Source of the DNA: Candidatus Sulfobium mesophilum
Lineage (GTDB): Bacteria; Nitrospirota; Thermodesulfovibrionia; Thermodesulfovibrionales; UBA6898
NCBI GenBank assembly: GCA_900302705.1
Contig: OUUY01000035.1
Location: 1 to 46,001, forward strand
Direction of reading: 5' to 3'
Length of the DNA stretch: 46,001 nt
The stretch's first letter is position 1; each line of letters opens with the position of its first letter. The notes below the pieces were generated by a model. The model worked only from the letters and a program-made list of their open reading frames with translations. It ran no database searches and was not told where the DNA came from. Below are positions 24,116-33,102 of the stretch, piece by piece. A program made the position numbers and the translations under genes.

Positions 24116-24313
24116 GTACCTTCCATGGATCGCAACCTGTCTTTAGTATAATGTATCGACAATAAATAAGGCGATCTATGGTGCAAAATACTTCGCGGCC
24201 AATGGGATGTCGTTTCGTCCACCGCACTCCAGCCCAAATAGTTCATTGGGCATCTCGGAAGAGAGGGCGTAAGTGCGGTTAAAATAATCCGCATTTTTAT
24301 CTATAATTTGAAT

Positions 24314-25072
24314 ATGTCTAAAACAGATAGACAGAACACCTACGACAGCTATGGGAACCCTCCCTCCAGAGTGTTTCTCAGCATCATCATTCCCGCGTTT
24401 AATGAAGAAGAGAGATTACCCGATACGCTAACTAAGGTAGTCGAGTTTGTCGAATCCCAGATGTTTATTGTGGAGGCGATAGTAGTCGACAACGCTAGCA
24501 CAGATCGGACAGCTGCGATAGTCGCTGATTTTGCATCCCGCTATCCTTTCATCAGATATCTATTTGAGGCCAGACGCGGCAAAGGGGCCGCAGTAAAGAC
24601 CGGCATGCTTTCGGGTCACGGCGATTATCTTCTGATCTCCGATGCGGACCTCGCTGTACCTATAACTGAGGTGAGAGAGTTTCTTCAGCCGATGCGCGAC
24701 AATTACGACATAGCAATAGGCTCCAGGGAAATCAAAGGTGCGGTGCGCTATAACGAACCCTTTCACAGGCACCTGATGGGACGTGTTTTCAACCTTATCG
24801 TCCGGCTGTTGGTGCTTCCGGGACTGCGCGATACACAGTGCGGGTTCAAAGGCTTTAGGCGCGATGTTGCACGCGATCTTTTTTCGGCAAGCAGGATCGA
24901 CGGCTGGAGCTTTGATGTCGAGATCCTTTGCATGGCACAACAGAAAGGATACCGCATTATAGAAGTGCCTGTGGACTGGTTTTACGGGGAAAAAAGCAAG
25001 ATCAATCCCGCCAGAGATGCTTGGGTCATGCTGAAGGACATAATCAGGATAAGACAAGACTGTAGGAGATAA
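24314..25072 (+). CDS. Dolichyl-phosphate-glucose synthase-like glycosyltransferase (ALG5/DPM family)
   Basis: The 252-residue GT2 protein has SIIIPAFNEEERLPDTL, VDNASTDRT, RRGKGAAVKTGM, a DADLAVP metal-binding motif, DTQCGFKGFRRDVARDLF and GWSFDVEILCMAQQKGYRIIEVPVDW. These are diagnostic of polyprenyl-phosphate glucose/mannose synthases, which charge undecaprenyl phosphate with a sugar for periplasmic transfer. It has no transmembrane tail, so it is probably a peripheral protein. ATG at 24314 is chosen; a TTG two codons earlier is in frame. A TATAAT at 24302-24307 sits so close to the ATG that a leaderless transcript is possible. It stands alone between divergent and distant neighbours. Confidence 0.85.
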   Translation: MSKTDRQNTYDSYGNPPSRVFLSIIIPAFNEEERLPDTLTKVVEFVESQMFIVEAIVVDNASTDRTAAIVADFASRYPFIRYLFEARRGKGAAVKTGMLSGHGDYLLISDADLAVPITEVREFLQPMRDNYDIAIGSREIKGAVRYNEPFHRHLMGRVFNLIVRLLVLPGLRDTQCGFKGFRRDVARDLFSASRIDGWSFDVEILCMAQQKGYRIIEVPVDWFYGEKSKINPARDAWVMLKDIIRIRQDCRR

Positions 25073-25508
25073 AAAACTGGGGAAAGGCCTTACGAAAGAG
25101 CTCTGGAACCAGCTGACATCAGAGTGAACTTTTCTATAAATGACTGACCGATAGCTGATGTCGGGGAGACGTAAGTTGCTAATAAGTGCCCAGAAAGTAT
25201 TAAAGCTGAAAGTTGCAATGTATGCAGACGCCCATGAAAAAAGCAACACGAACACATCTATTTAAGTCGCAGCCTAAAACCCAAAAAGCTGTATCTTGTC
25301 TCAGAGTCGCTCAATTTCAAAATCATGGAATAAACGATCTTTCTAATTCTAACTTTAGGGCTTGAAAAACAAAGGGTTTTGCCGTGCTCCACTTGGTCAA
25401 ATGACCATAAGGGTTAGGTAATTTCCCCAAATCTATCAACCAAGCACGCAATAGTCATATTACCCCGGAAGCGATTTTTTCCCGTAAGTAAGCCTTCTGC
25501 AACATTTT
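25073..25508. other. 436-base intergenic region, no gene seen
   Basis: No credible coding frame or clear intrinsic terminator follows the ALG5-like gene. The one conspicuous element is the palindrome at 25394-25407, described separately, and a GGGTTAGG-N-TTTCCCC stretch after it. The region probably holds the promoter of the receiver-PilZ gene, but I cannot place it. Confidence 0.5.
25394..25407. repeat. Perfect 14-base palindrome, operator-like
   Basis: TGGTCA-AA-TGACCA is an exact inverted repeat about 100 bases upstream of the receiver-PilZ start. Size and symmetry suit a dimeric helix-turn-helix regulator. Which protein binds is not shown. Confidence 0.5.
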
Positions 25509-26228
25509 GTGAAGTTCTATAAAAATGGTACGGAAATTGCTGACCATTTCTCGGTGAAGAAAATTCTTATTTTAGATAGAAGCCCATTTATCCGCTACCT
25601 CCTGACCCGGACACTTCAGAGTGATGTGACGTCCGTTGTGACGGTACCGAATATCGACAGGGCAGTCGCCGCAGTGAGGGAGGAACCGCAGGATCTCTTC
25701 TTCCTTGATATGCAGGCGCTCCATAATGCGTCGATGGGGGACACTTTGAAGTCATTCAAGGAGCTTTCTCCCAGGACAAAGATCATAATGATGGCGGAGA
25801 CCTATCCCGGAGATCAGGAGTTCAGGCAACTTGATGAGATGATGGACGTATTCATACCGAAACCGTTCTTTCCGTCCGATATCAGACGGCTTGCCGGTCA
25901 GGCAATGGGACTGGGCCAATATTACTGGGACCGCTTTGAAACACTTGAGGAAACAAAAACTTCACCAAAAAGGCGATGGGAACGGATCCCGACAAAAGAA
26001 ACAATACATTTTACCGTCAGCACATTACAAAGGGGAGACGAGTCGGCCAGTCTGACAGGAGATGTTATCAACAGAAGTCCTGCTGGGCTCGGAATGTTAA
26101 CGGGATTTCCTATAGTTGCGGGCAACCTCGTGATGTTCAGTAACGGGTCAGAACTTCACGAAGGCATCGTAACATGGAGCCGTAAAGTAGACGATACCAC
26201 ATACAGCGCAGGAATCTTTTTTGTCTGA
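25509..26228 (+). CDS. Receiver-PilZ protein (c-di-GMP effector)
   Basis: The 239-residue protein has an N-terminal receiver domain with phospho-acceptor Asp67 (LFFLDMQ), a T/A switch residue in MMAETYP and Lys118 in FIPKPFF. A C-terminal PilZ domain (about 153-239) follows. The PilZ c-di-GMP motifs are intact: RRWER (R155-x3-R159) and NRSPAG (N188-x-S-x2-G193). It should therefore combine phosphorylation with c-di-GMP binding, usually to control motility or exopolysaccharide. The start is uncertain: GTG at 25509 lacks a good ribosome-binding site and GTG at 25554 is an alternative. It converges on the NtrC-type regulator with only five bases between stops. Confidence 0.82.
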   Translation: MKFYKNGTEIADHFSVKKILILDRSPFIRYLLTRTLQSDVTSVVTVPNIDRAVAAVREEPQDLFFLDMQALHNASMGDTLKSFKELSPRTKIIMMAETYPGDQEFRQLDEMMDVFIPKPFFPSDIRRLAGQAMGLGQYYWDRFETLEETKTSPKRRWERIPTKETIHFTVSTLQRGDESASLTGDVINRSPAGLGMLTGFPIVAGNLVMFSNGSELHEGIVTWSRKVDDTTYSAGIFFV

Positions 26229-26233
26229 AGAGA

Positions 26234-27631
26234 CTACTCCAGCCCGAATTTCCTGATCTGATAGCGGAAAGAATCGTAACTCATATTCAAAAGCTTTGCA
26301 GCACCTGCCTTGTTGTTCTGCGCCCGTTCAAGGGCCTGCCTGATCAGGTCCCTCTCAAGGTCTTCAAGTGAAATGCCTTCAGCCGGAAGGATGAAACCGT
26401 CCTGTGTTGACAGCTGTCCGCCGGGCGTCGTCTCCAGAAGCCAGTTAGGCAGGTGTTCAGGGACGATTTCCTCTGCATTTTCGAGCACGACAATCCTCTC
26501 TACCAGGTTCTTGAGTTCTCTGACGTTGCCGGGCCATGAGTACGATTCAAGGATTTGTTGCACCGAAGGTGCAAACCCCCTGAACATCTTCTTATTATAT
26601 CTCGTTGAAAAAAACTGTAGGAAGTGTTCGGCAAGGATTATTATGTCCTCCCTCCTCTCCCTCAGAGGGGGTATATGTAGATAAAAGGCGCTCAGCCGGT
26701 AGAAGAGGTCCTTCCTGAAGGAGCTATTTTTGACAGCTTCGGCAAGATCACGGTTTGTCGTGGCAATAACCGTAACATCAATCGGGATATCGTCCCTGCC
26801 GCCCAGGCGTCTGACCGTCCGCTCCTCAAGGACACGCAGCAAGGTAGTCTGCAGTTGGGGTTCCATCTCACCGACTTCATCGAGCAATATAGTGCCGCCG
26901 ATCGCGAGTTCAAAAAGACCTTTCTTTTCTGAACGGGCATCTGTGAAGGCCCCTTTTTCATGTCCGAACAGTTCACTCTCCAGCAACTGATGAGGCAAGG
27001 CAGCGCAGTTGACACCCACGAAAGGCTCCTGCCGTAATCCGCCCTCGTTATACATAAGATTATGAACATAGCGGGCGAGGACCTCTTTCCCTGAGCCGCT
27101 TTCTCCTGTGATCAGGATGCTGGAGACCCGGGCCTCAGCCATCTTTGCCACCTTGGCCCTTATCTCCTGAAGAGCGCGGGACTGCCCCACTAACTCACCC
27201 TTCATGAATGAAGAGTTGACCTTCCGCAGGTAGTCCACCTCCTGTTCAAGCCTCTTGTTTTCGATTACTTTGCCTATAACTATTTTTACCTCTTCTATAT
27301 TAAAAGGCTTGGTCAAGTAGTCAGCTGCACCGAGTTTCATAGCCCGCACAGCTGTTTCAGCTGTATCGTCGGCTGTCAGCATAATGACCTTGGCCGACAG
27401 TCCACTCTCCCGGATTTCTTGAAGGATATCGATACCGTTACGGCCGGGAAGATTTACGTCGAGGAGCACTACATCCGGAAACCATGCCCTGACCTTGTTC
27501 AGAATGTCCACAGCGGTCATATCTGACATGATCTCATATCCCTCCCGCTCAAGCGCCCTTGAGAGGGTCAAGACAATAAGTTCATCGTCTTCGATGATAA
27601 AGAGTTTCTTCTTTCTCCTGGTTGATTTCAT
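26234..27631 (-). CDS. NtrC-family sigma-54-dependent response regulator
   Basis: The 465-residue protein has a receiver domain (Asp58 in VVLLDVN, Lys108 in YLTKPF). A sigma-54 AAA+ domain follows, with Walker A GESGSGKE at 176-183, the sigma-54 contact loop GAFTDA at 227-232, and GGTILLDEVGEM. The protein ends in a Fis-type helix-turn-helix (NNKAGAAKLLNMSYDSFRYQIRKFGLE). All parts of an enhancer-binding activator are intact. It overlaps the kinase gene by four bases (ATGA) and is the output of the PhnD-like/heme-kinase operon. Its targets are not shown, but the sigma-54 promoters at 608, 10442 and 14667 are the obvious local candidates. Confidence 0.93.
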   Translation of the reverse strand: MKSTRRKKKLFIIEDDELIVLTLSRALEREGYEIMSDMTAVDILNKVRAWFPDVVLLDVNLPGRNGIDILQEIRESGLSAKVIMLTADDTAETAVRAMKLGAADYLTKPFNIEEVKIVIGKVIENKRLEQEVDYLRKVNSSFMKGELVGQSRALQEIRAKVAKMAEARVSSILITGESGSGKEVLARYVHNLMYNEGGLRQEPFVGVNCAALPHQLLESELFGHEKGAFTDARSEKKGLFELAIGGTILLDEVGEMEPQLQTTLLRVLEERTVRRLGGRDDIPIDVTVIATTNRDLAEAVKNSSFRKDLFYRLSAFYLHIPPLRERREDIIILAEHFLQFFSTRYNKKMFRGFAPSVQQILESYSWPGNVRELKNLVERIVVLENAEEIVPEHLPNWLLETTPGGQLSTQDGFILPAEGISLEDLERDLIRQALERAQNNKAGAAKLLNMSYDSFRYQIRKFGLE

Positions 27632-29073
27632 GCGCCGTTTCTCGTTTCAGGGAAGGAAACGGTAAAGGTAGCTCCTCCTTCTGGATTATTTTCAACTCCG
27701 ATCGCTCCCTCATGCTGTTCAATGAGGCGCTTTATGATAGCCAGACCCAGACCCGTCCCCTTCCGCTTTGTCGTAAAAAACGGCTGAAATATCTTGTTCA
27801 TGCAGTCTGCGTCGATTCCCTTGCCGGTGTCGGAGACCCTAACTCCGATGGTCCGCGTCGACTTTTCATAGTACGTTTTAACCTGTAATGAGCCGCCGTC
27901 CGGCATAGCCTCAGCTGCATTAAGCAACAGGTTAAGGAATATCTGCCTCAACTGCATAGGGTCTGCCGGGACAGCAGGGATGTGTTCATCGAAGTCTTTA
28001 ACGACCTTGATACCCGACCCGTTGCGCAAAGAAAAAGAGGGATGCTTGAGGGCGAAAGATACGATCATATCGAGGACGCCGTTGAGATCAACGTCTACAT
28101 ACTGCGGTTTCGGAGGCTTGGCAAAACTGAGCAGGTCTTTCATGAGCGATTCAATCCGGATTACATCCTCAACCGCCTTAAGAAGCAGTTCCCGGTCCTG
28201 CTGAGCCATATTTGATTCCTGGGAAATGAGCTCTATCGCGCCCCTCACGCCGGCAAGCGGGTTTTTGATCTCATGGGCCAACCCGGCCGCCACCTCAGCA
28301 AGGATCATCCCCTGCTCTATACGTTGCATCTTCGTGAAATGCTCCTTAAGCGAGCCCGCCATTTCGTTGATGGAACCTGCCACCTCTCCAAATTCTTGTT
28401 TAAGGCCTTCTATCCGGTAATCCAAGTCACCCTCTTTCAACCGTCTTGTGGCATACAGGAGTTTATTCATTGGCCTGGTAAAAGTCCTGATAAAGAAATA
28501 GGACAGGCCGAATATAAGGAGCGGACCCAGAATCAGAAGCACATAAAGAATGATCTTCGTGGCAGATATCTTTGTCAGAGTAGCCTGCGTCCGCTGCTCA
28601 AGCCGCCTCGTAGTCAGCGCGACCATATCATCAACTTTGTTTATCAATTCCTGGCCTATTGAAAAAGCTGCATCTTCTTCGTCGTCAAGTCGCGTGACAT
28701 TCGCCCGTATAGTGAATGCCCTGCTCAATGAACTCTTATACTCCTCAATTAGTCCCCTTATGCCATTGATCTTTCCCGTCACGGTTTCGTTATGATGGCA
28801 GGACAAACATGCGTCGGCGACCCTCTGCAGGTTGCCGACGTCCTTGACAACGACATCAACGCCTCTGGCATAGCGCGTATTTTTAAGGCTGAGATCGGAT
28901 TGGACCCTCTTGACCTGGATAAGCAGATGCTCCCGCAATATTTCAACCTGATGAAGCACGATAAGTTCGTCCAGAGACGACGTTGATCGTTCTATTGAAT
29001 AAATAATATAGACCACGCCTAGTACAAATAACAGCAGGAAAATACCCAGGCCGAGGATAATCGTTCTTTTCAT
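27628..29073 (-). CDS. Sensor histidine kinase with a periplasmic c-type heme motif
   Basis: The 481-residue protein has transmembrane segments at about 4-26 and 172-196 enclosing a helical periplasmic domain of about 145 residues. Inside that domain is CLSCH (Cys89, Cys92, His93), a c-type heme attachment motif, followed by another His and a KINGIRGLI helix. HAMP (about 196-243), the H-box GLAHEIKNPLAG (His267) and an ATPase domain (NLLLNAAEAM, VSDTGKGID, KGTGLGLAI) complete it. Heme-containing sensor domains detect redox state, NO or other small ligands. It lies between the PhnD-like lipoprotein and its cognate NtrC regulator, with adjacent or overlapping stops and starts. Confidence 0.9.
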   Translation of the reverse strand: MKRTIILGLGIFLLLFVLGVVYIIYSIERSTSSLDELIVLHQVEILREHLLIQVKRVQSDLSLKNTRYARGVDVVVKDVGNLQRVADACLSCHHNETVTGKINGIRGLIEEYKSSLSRAFTIRANVTRLDDEEDAAFSIGQELINKVDDMVALTTRRLEQRTQATLTKISATKIILYVLLILGPLLIFGLSYFFIRTFTRPMNKLLYATRRLKEGDLDYRIEGLKQEFGEVAGSINEMAGSLKEHFTKMQRIEQGMILAEVAAGLAHEIKNPLAGVRGAIELISQESNMAQQDRELLLKAVEDVIRIESLMKDLLSFAKPPKPQYVDVDLNGVLDMIVSFALKHPSFSLRNGSGIKVVKDFDEHIPAVPADPMQLRQIFLNLLLNAAEAMPDGGSLQVKTYYEKSTRTIGVRVSDTGKGIDADCMNKIFQPFFTTKRKGTGLGLAIIKRLIEQHEGAIGVENNPEGGATFTVSFPETRNGA

Positions 29074-29979
29074 TTAATTTATGTAGTTGTACGTGGAAAG
29101 ATCCAAGTGGATTTCTTTTGCATAACGGTAAACAGGCCCGTAGTCGTCTTCTGTCGTCGGTATAAATTTTGCGGCTCCGAAATCATTAAGGACTTTCTTG
29201 CCTTCAGGGTCGCTATGCATACCAAGCAAAGCATCCCTCAACCTCTTTTTGACCTCATCGCCCACATCCTTTCTCAGCGCCAGGGCGTTTTCCGGCACGT
29301 CCGGCGATCTCTGAAGTATAACCAGATGCTGAGCTAATCTACTATCGGTTTTTGCAACTTTGTCAAAGATGGTGTTCTTTGCTGACCCTATGTCAGCCTT
29401 TCTGTTTAGAACATCATAAATTGCATCCTCGTGTGTCCCAGTATAGTAGATCTCTTTCAAATAAGCCTGAGGGTCTGAAATACTGTTTTTATGAAAATAG
29501 TTCATCGGCAGAAGATACCCGGCTGTTGTTGCCTTGTCTACGAAGGCGAACCTCTTGCCTTTCATGTCGGCCGCAGTCCTTATGCCGCTGTCCTTGCGCA
29601 CAAAGATTAGACCGCAGTAAGTCGATGTCCCCTCAAGGGTCTCCGGTCGCGCGATGACTTCCACCCCAAGTTTTGTATGCGCCAAAGCATAGGTGAAACT
29701 TCCAAAAAAAGCGCCGTCCATGCTTTTTGAAACGAAATTATCTATTATATTTCCGTAGCGAGGAAGAACGACCAGATTTATCTTGTATCCCGTTTTTGCC
29801 TGCAGATATTTGGCTAGGGGTTCATAACGCTCCATCTGCCTGAAGATATTCTGTTCAGGGATAAGTCCAATTGTCAGGGTCTTCCTAATGGGCGGCTTTT
29901 TGTCGGGCTCAGCCTTTTTTTCGCCACACCCTGACAAGAGCATAACGCCCACGCACCAGGCAATAATTAAGACTCTCAC
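29074..29979 (-). CDS. PhnD-like binding lipoprotein linked to the heme kinase
   Basis: The 301-residue protein starts at GTG and has a lipoprotein signal ending LLSGC (Cys near residue 18) followed by a Lys/Pro-rich linker. The binding domain begins TLTIGLIPEQNIF and shows ERYEPLAKYLQAKTG, GNIIDNFVSKSMDGAFFGSFTYALA, GTSTYCGLIFVRKDSGI and MKGKRFAFVD, all typical of the phosphonate/phosphite binding family. No ABC transporter genes accompany it. Its gene abuts the kinase gene directly. By analogy with other kinase systems it may be the periplasmic ligand receptor that talks to the kinase. The start codon lies close to the promoter, so the transcript has little or no leader. Confidence 0.87.
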   Translation of the reverse strand: MRVLIIAWCVGVMLLSGCGEKKAEPDKKPPIRKTLTIGLIPEQNIFRQMERYEPLAKYLQAKTGYKINLVVLPRYGNIIDNFVSKSMDGAFFGSFTYALAHTKLGVEVIARPETLEGTSTYCGLIFVRKDSGIRTAADMKGKRFAFVDKATTAGYLLPMNYFHKNSISDPQAYLKEIYYTGTHEDAIYDVLNRKADIGSAKNTIFDKVAKTDSRLAQHLVILQRSPDVPENALALRKDVGDEVKKRLRDALLGMHSDPEGKKVLNDFGAAKFIPTTEDDYGPVYRYAKEIHLDLSTYNYIN

Positions 29980-29984
29980 GCTTA

Positions 29985-30015
29985 ATTATAATATTTAACG
30001 TAACAGGAAGGTCAA
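29985..30015 (-). promoter_or_regulatory. Sigma-70-type promoter of the PhnD-kinase-NtrC operon
   Basis: On the minus strand TTGACC (30015-30010) is followed by TATTAT (29993-29988, 16-base spacer), with an overlapping TATAAT (29990-29985, 19-base spacer). The start would fall only a few bases before the GTG at 29979, and no Shine-Dalgarno is visible, so the mRNA may be nearly leaderless. Confidence 0.6.
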
Positions 30016-30268
30016 GTCCGTCCTCGGGGCAAAGCGAGATTGAGAAAATGCCATCCCCATATATGCCATATTTATGGATCTTGCGGCTACGTTAATCAGC
30101 CTTTATGTTATACTTTAAAAGCGGTTTTTTGCTATTGCGTTTTTGTAATTGAGGACGAGGGATGAAGAGAATCCATGTCCCGGCGGCAACTGGGTTGCTA
30201 ATGTTAAGACTGGCCGTAGAAGCGGAACCATATTTTTTCAGGCTTGCTTCTTTTGAAAGAGAGGAACA

Positions 30269-30874
30269 ATGGCTACTAATGAAGCAAACCATGTAATCTG
30301 GCACGAATGCCTGGTGAAAAGATGTGACAGGAATTCTTTAAATAAACATCAAAGCGGGCTCGTCTGGCTGACAGGGCTTTCTGCCGCAGGCAAGTCGACC
30401 ATCGCCCATGCAGTGGAAAAAGAACTGCATGACCAAGGCATAAGGACTTATGTCCTCGACGGCGACAACATCCGCCACGGACTTAACTCAAACCTTGGAT
30501 TCAGCCCTGAAGACAGGAAAGAGAACATTCGCAGGATCGGCGAAGTGGCAAGGTTGATGGCTGATGCCGGAGTACTCACTTTTGCGGCCTTCATCTCGCC
30601 TTACAGGGAAGATAGGGACACCGTCAGGAGGCTCTTTAAAGAGGACAATTTTATCGAAATATACGTGAAATGCTCGGTGGAGGAATGCGAGCGGCGCGAT
30701 CCAAAAGGGCAATATAAGAAAGCGCGCGCCGGCATAATAAAAAATTACACTGGTATCTCGGCGCCCTACGAGGAGCCGCTGACGCCGGAACTCGTCATCG
30801 ATACCGAGGCGATGAGTCTGGAGGAATCGAAGAAGTGCCTGATAGAGTATCTCTGCGAGAGAAAAATTATTTAA
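30269..30874 (+). CDS. cysC: Adenylylsulfate kinase
   Basis: The 201-residue protein has the family's usual length and motifs: P-loop GLSAAGKST near residues 35-43, [31 protein letters not shown] and [10 protein letters not shown]. It phosphorylates APS to PAPS, the sulfate donor for sulfotransferases and one route of sulfate reduction. GAGAGGAA precedes the ATG. It stands at the head of the GDP-sugar gene run, with no ATP sulfurylase or sulfotransferase in the window. That pairing suggests sulfated surface polysaccharide rather than assimilation, but this is inference. Confidence 0.92.
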   Translation: MATNEANHVIWHECLVKRCDRNSLNKHQSGLVWLTGLSAAGKSTIAHAVEKELHDQGIRTYVLDGDNIRHGLNSNLGFSPEDRKENIRRIGEVARLMADAGVLTFAAFISPYREDRDTVRRLFKEDNFIEIYVKCSVEECERRDPKGQYKKARAGIIKNYTGISAPYEEPLTPELVIDTEAMSLEESKKCLIEYLCERKII

Positions 30875-30972
30875 ATACCTCAACCGGGCTCTTGGAGGCG
30901 GCGTGGTTCGCGATGAAAAATGAAAGCCTCTTAAAGTATAAAAGGCGGGATAGGTAATAGTAGTTTACTCAT

Positions 30973-31944
30973 ATGAATAAGAAGAAAGCCCTCATATGCG
31001 GCATCTCGGGACAAGACGGGGCTTATCTCGCCCGCCTTTTGCTGGAGAAGGGATACGGGGTGTATGGGACGTCCCGGGACGCGCAAGTATCTTCATTCCA
31101 CGGTTTGGCAAGTCTCGGAATTCGCGACAGGGTCGTTCTCGAATCGATGGCAATAAACGATTTCCGCAGCGTCCTTCAAACCCTGTCGAAAGTTGCACCT
31201 GACGAGATCTACAACCTTGCCGGCCAGAGCTCTGTGGGGCTCTCTTTTCAACAACCGGTGGAGACTCTGGAAAGCATCAGCGTGGGCGTCCTGAACCTTC
31301 TTGAGGCAATCCGTTTTATCGGCCTTCCGATCAGGTTTTATAATGCAGGATCGAGCGAATGCTTTGGAGACACACGCGGGGCACCCGCGGACGAGACCAC
31401 CCCTTTTCACCCCCGTAGTCCGTACGCAGTGGCAAAGGCTACTGCTTTCTGGGAACTGTCGAACTACCGAGAAGCATATGGTCTCTTTGCCCTTACCGGT
31501 ATCCTCTTCAACCATGAGTCTCCGTTGCGCCCGAATCGTTTTGTCACCAAGAAGATTGTCACCGCGGCGTGCCGGATCGCATCTGGAAGCAAGGAAGAAC
31601 TTCAGCTTGGTAATATTTCTATAACCAGGGACTGGGGGTGGGCGCCGGAATACGTAGAAGCGATGTGGCTTATGCTGCAGCAGGAGAGGCCCGACGACTT
31701 TGTAATCGCTACCGGGCAGTCACATGCCCTTGCAGAATTTGTGGCAGAGGCCTTCAGTTGCGTCAGTCTAGACTGGCACGACCATGTGATCATAGACCCT
31801 TCTCTATACAGACCCACGGAGATATCGATTGGTAGGGGCAATCCGGCCAAGGCCGAGCAGATCCTAGGATGGAAGGCCCGGCATATGATGCGTGATGTGG
31901 TCCGGATGATGGTAGAGCATGAACTCACGCCTGAAAATAAATGA
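30973..31944 (+). CDS. GDP-mannose 4,6-dehydratase-like protein (Gmd paralogue)
   Basis: The 323-residue short-chain dehydrogenase/reductase has the Gmd-type nucleotide loop [33 protein letters not shown], the catalytic region SSECFG with YAVAK (Tyr-x3-Lys), and the Gmd hallmark NHESPLR. It ends with YRPTEI. It is about 40 residues shorter than the true Gmd that follows, with the charged segment after the loop removed. It may be a second dehydratase, an RMD-type 4-reductase giving GDP-D-rhamnose, or a diverged duplicate. It follows cysC by 98 bases and precedes gmd by 52. Confidence 0.82.
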   Translation: MNKKKALICGISGQDGAYLARLLLEKGYGVYGTSRDAQVSSFHGLASLGIRDRVVLESMAINDFRSVLQTLSKVAPDEIYNLAGQSSVGLSFQQPVETLESISVGVLNLLEAIRFIGLPIRFYNAGSSECFGDTRGAPADETTPFHPRSPYAVAKATAFWELSNYREAYGLFALTGILFNHESPLRPNRFVTKKIVTAACRIASGSKEELQLGNISITRDWGWAPEYVEAMWLMLQQERPDDFVIATGQSHALAEFVAEAFSCVSLDWHDHVIIDPSLYRPTEISIGRGNPAKAEQILGWKARHMMRDVVRMMVEHELTPENK

Positions 31945-31996
31945 TATCGCTTTGTCAGCCGAGCCGTATAAATGGATAGCAAGGAGATGATGAAAA

Positions 31997-33082
31997 ATGA
32001 AGACAGCGCTGATTACCGGCATTACCGGACAGGATGGCGCATATCTAGCTGAGTTCCTTCTGGAGAAGGGGTATTCAGTCCACGGCGTAAAGAGGCGGGC
32101 GTCCCTATTTAACACAGACAGAATCGATCATCTTTATAGGGACCCCCATGAAAGGGGAGTAAAGTTCAAGCTCCACTACGGAGACCTCACAGACGCAACA
32201 AACCTTATCCGTATCATCCAGGAAACCAAGCCCGACGAAATATATAACCTTGCGGCCCAAAGCCATGTCATGGTCTCCTTCGAGACGCCCGAGTATACCG
32301 CGAACGCAGATGCCCTCGGTACCTTGAGGCTGCTTGAAGCAATCCGGATCCTCGGTCTTTCAAAGAAGGCCCGTTTTTACCAGGCCTCGACCTCTGAGAT
32401 GTACGGCAAGGTGCAGGAAGTGCCCCAGACTGAAAAGACCCCTTTTTATCCTAGGAGCCCTTATGGCGTTGCAAAGCTCTATTCCTACTGGATCACAGTC
32501 AACTACCGCGAGGCTTACGAGTTCTTCGCCTGCAACGGTATCCTTTTCAACCATGAGTCCCCTATACGCGGAGAAACCTTCGTAACCAGAAAGATTACCC
32601 GGGCTGTCGCAAGAATAAAACTTGGCCTGAAGCAGAAACTCTTCCTTGGCAACCTCAACGCGCAACGCGACTGGGGCCATGCAAAAGACTACACAGAGGC
32701 GCAGTGGCTGATACTCCAGCAGGAGAGGCCTGACGACTATGTCATTGCGACTGGCGAGCAGCACTCGGTCAGGGAGTTCGTCGAGAGTTCGTTTCGTGAG
32801 GTGGGGATCGATATCGGCTGGAAGGGCGAAGGCATGGATGAAAAGGGTTTAGACAATAGCACTGGAAAGGTCATTGTCGAGATAGACAAGCGTTATTTCA
32901 GACCGACCGAGGTTGATGCGCTCCTTGGGGACCCTTCGAAGGCAAAAAAGGAACTCGGTTGGTCGCCGAAGGTTGGCTTTAAGGAACTCGTCTCCGAGAT
33001 GGTGCGGGAAGATCTGAAGGAGGCCGAACGCGACCAGTTATGCAAAAGAGAAGGGTTCAGAACATTTAAATATCATGAATAA
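31997..33082 (+). CDS. gmd: GDP-mannose 4,6-dehydratase
   Basis: The 361-residue protein is a canonical Gmd. It opens [20 protein letters not shown], then has [42 protein letters not shown], the catalytic TSEMYG with [21 protein letters not shown] and [12 protein letters not shown]. It converts GDP-D-mannose to GDP-4-keto-6-deoxymannose, the branch point to GDP-L-fucose, GDP-D-rhamnose or GDP-perosamine. AAGGAGA ten bases upstream supports the start. ManC downstream supplies its substrate and the next gene product reduces its product. Confidence 0.96.
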   Translation: MKTALITGITGQDGAYLAEFLLEKGYSVHGVKRRASLFNTDRIDHLYRDPHERGVKFKLHYGDLTDATNLIRIIQETKPDEIYNLAAQSHVMVSFETPEYTANADALGTLRLLEAIRILGLSKKARFYQASTSEMYGKVQEVPQTEKTPFYPRSPYGVAKLYSYWITVNYREAYEFFACNGILFNHESPIRGETFVTRKITRAVARIKLGLKQKLFLGNLNAQRDWGHAKDYTEAQWLILQQERPDDYVIATGEQHSVREFVESSFREVGIDIGWKGEGMDEKGLDNSTGKVIVEIDKRYFRPTEVDALLGDPSKAKKELGWSPKVGFKELVSEMVREDLKEAERDQLCKREGFRTFKYHE

Positions 33083-33102
33083 AAGAAATCTGAGGAAGAA
33101 GG

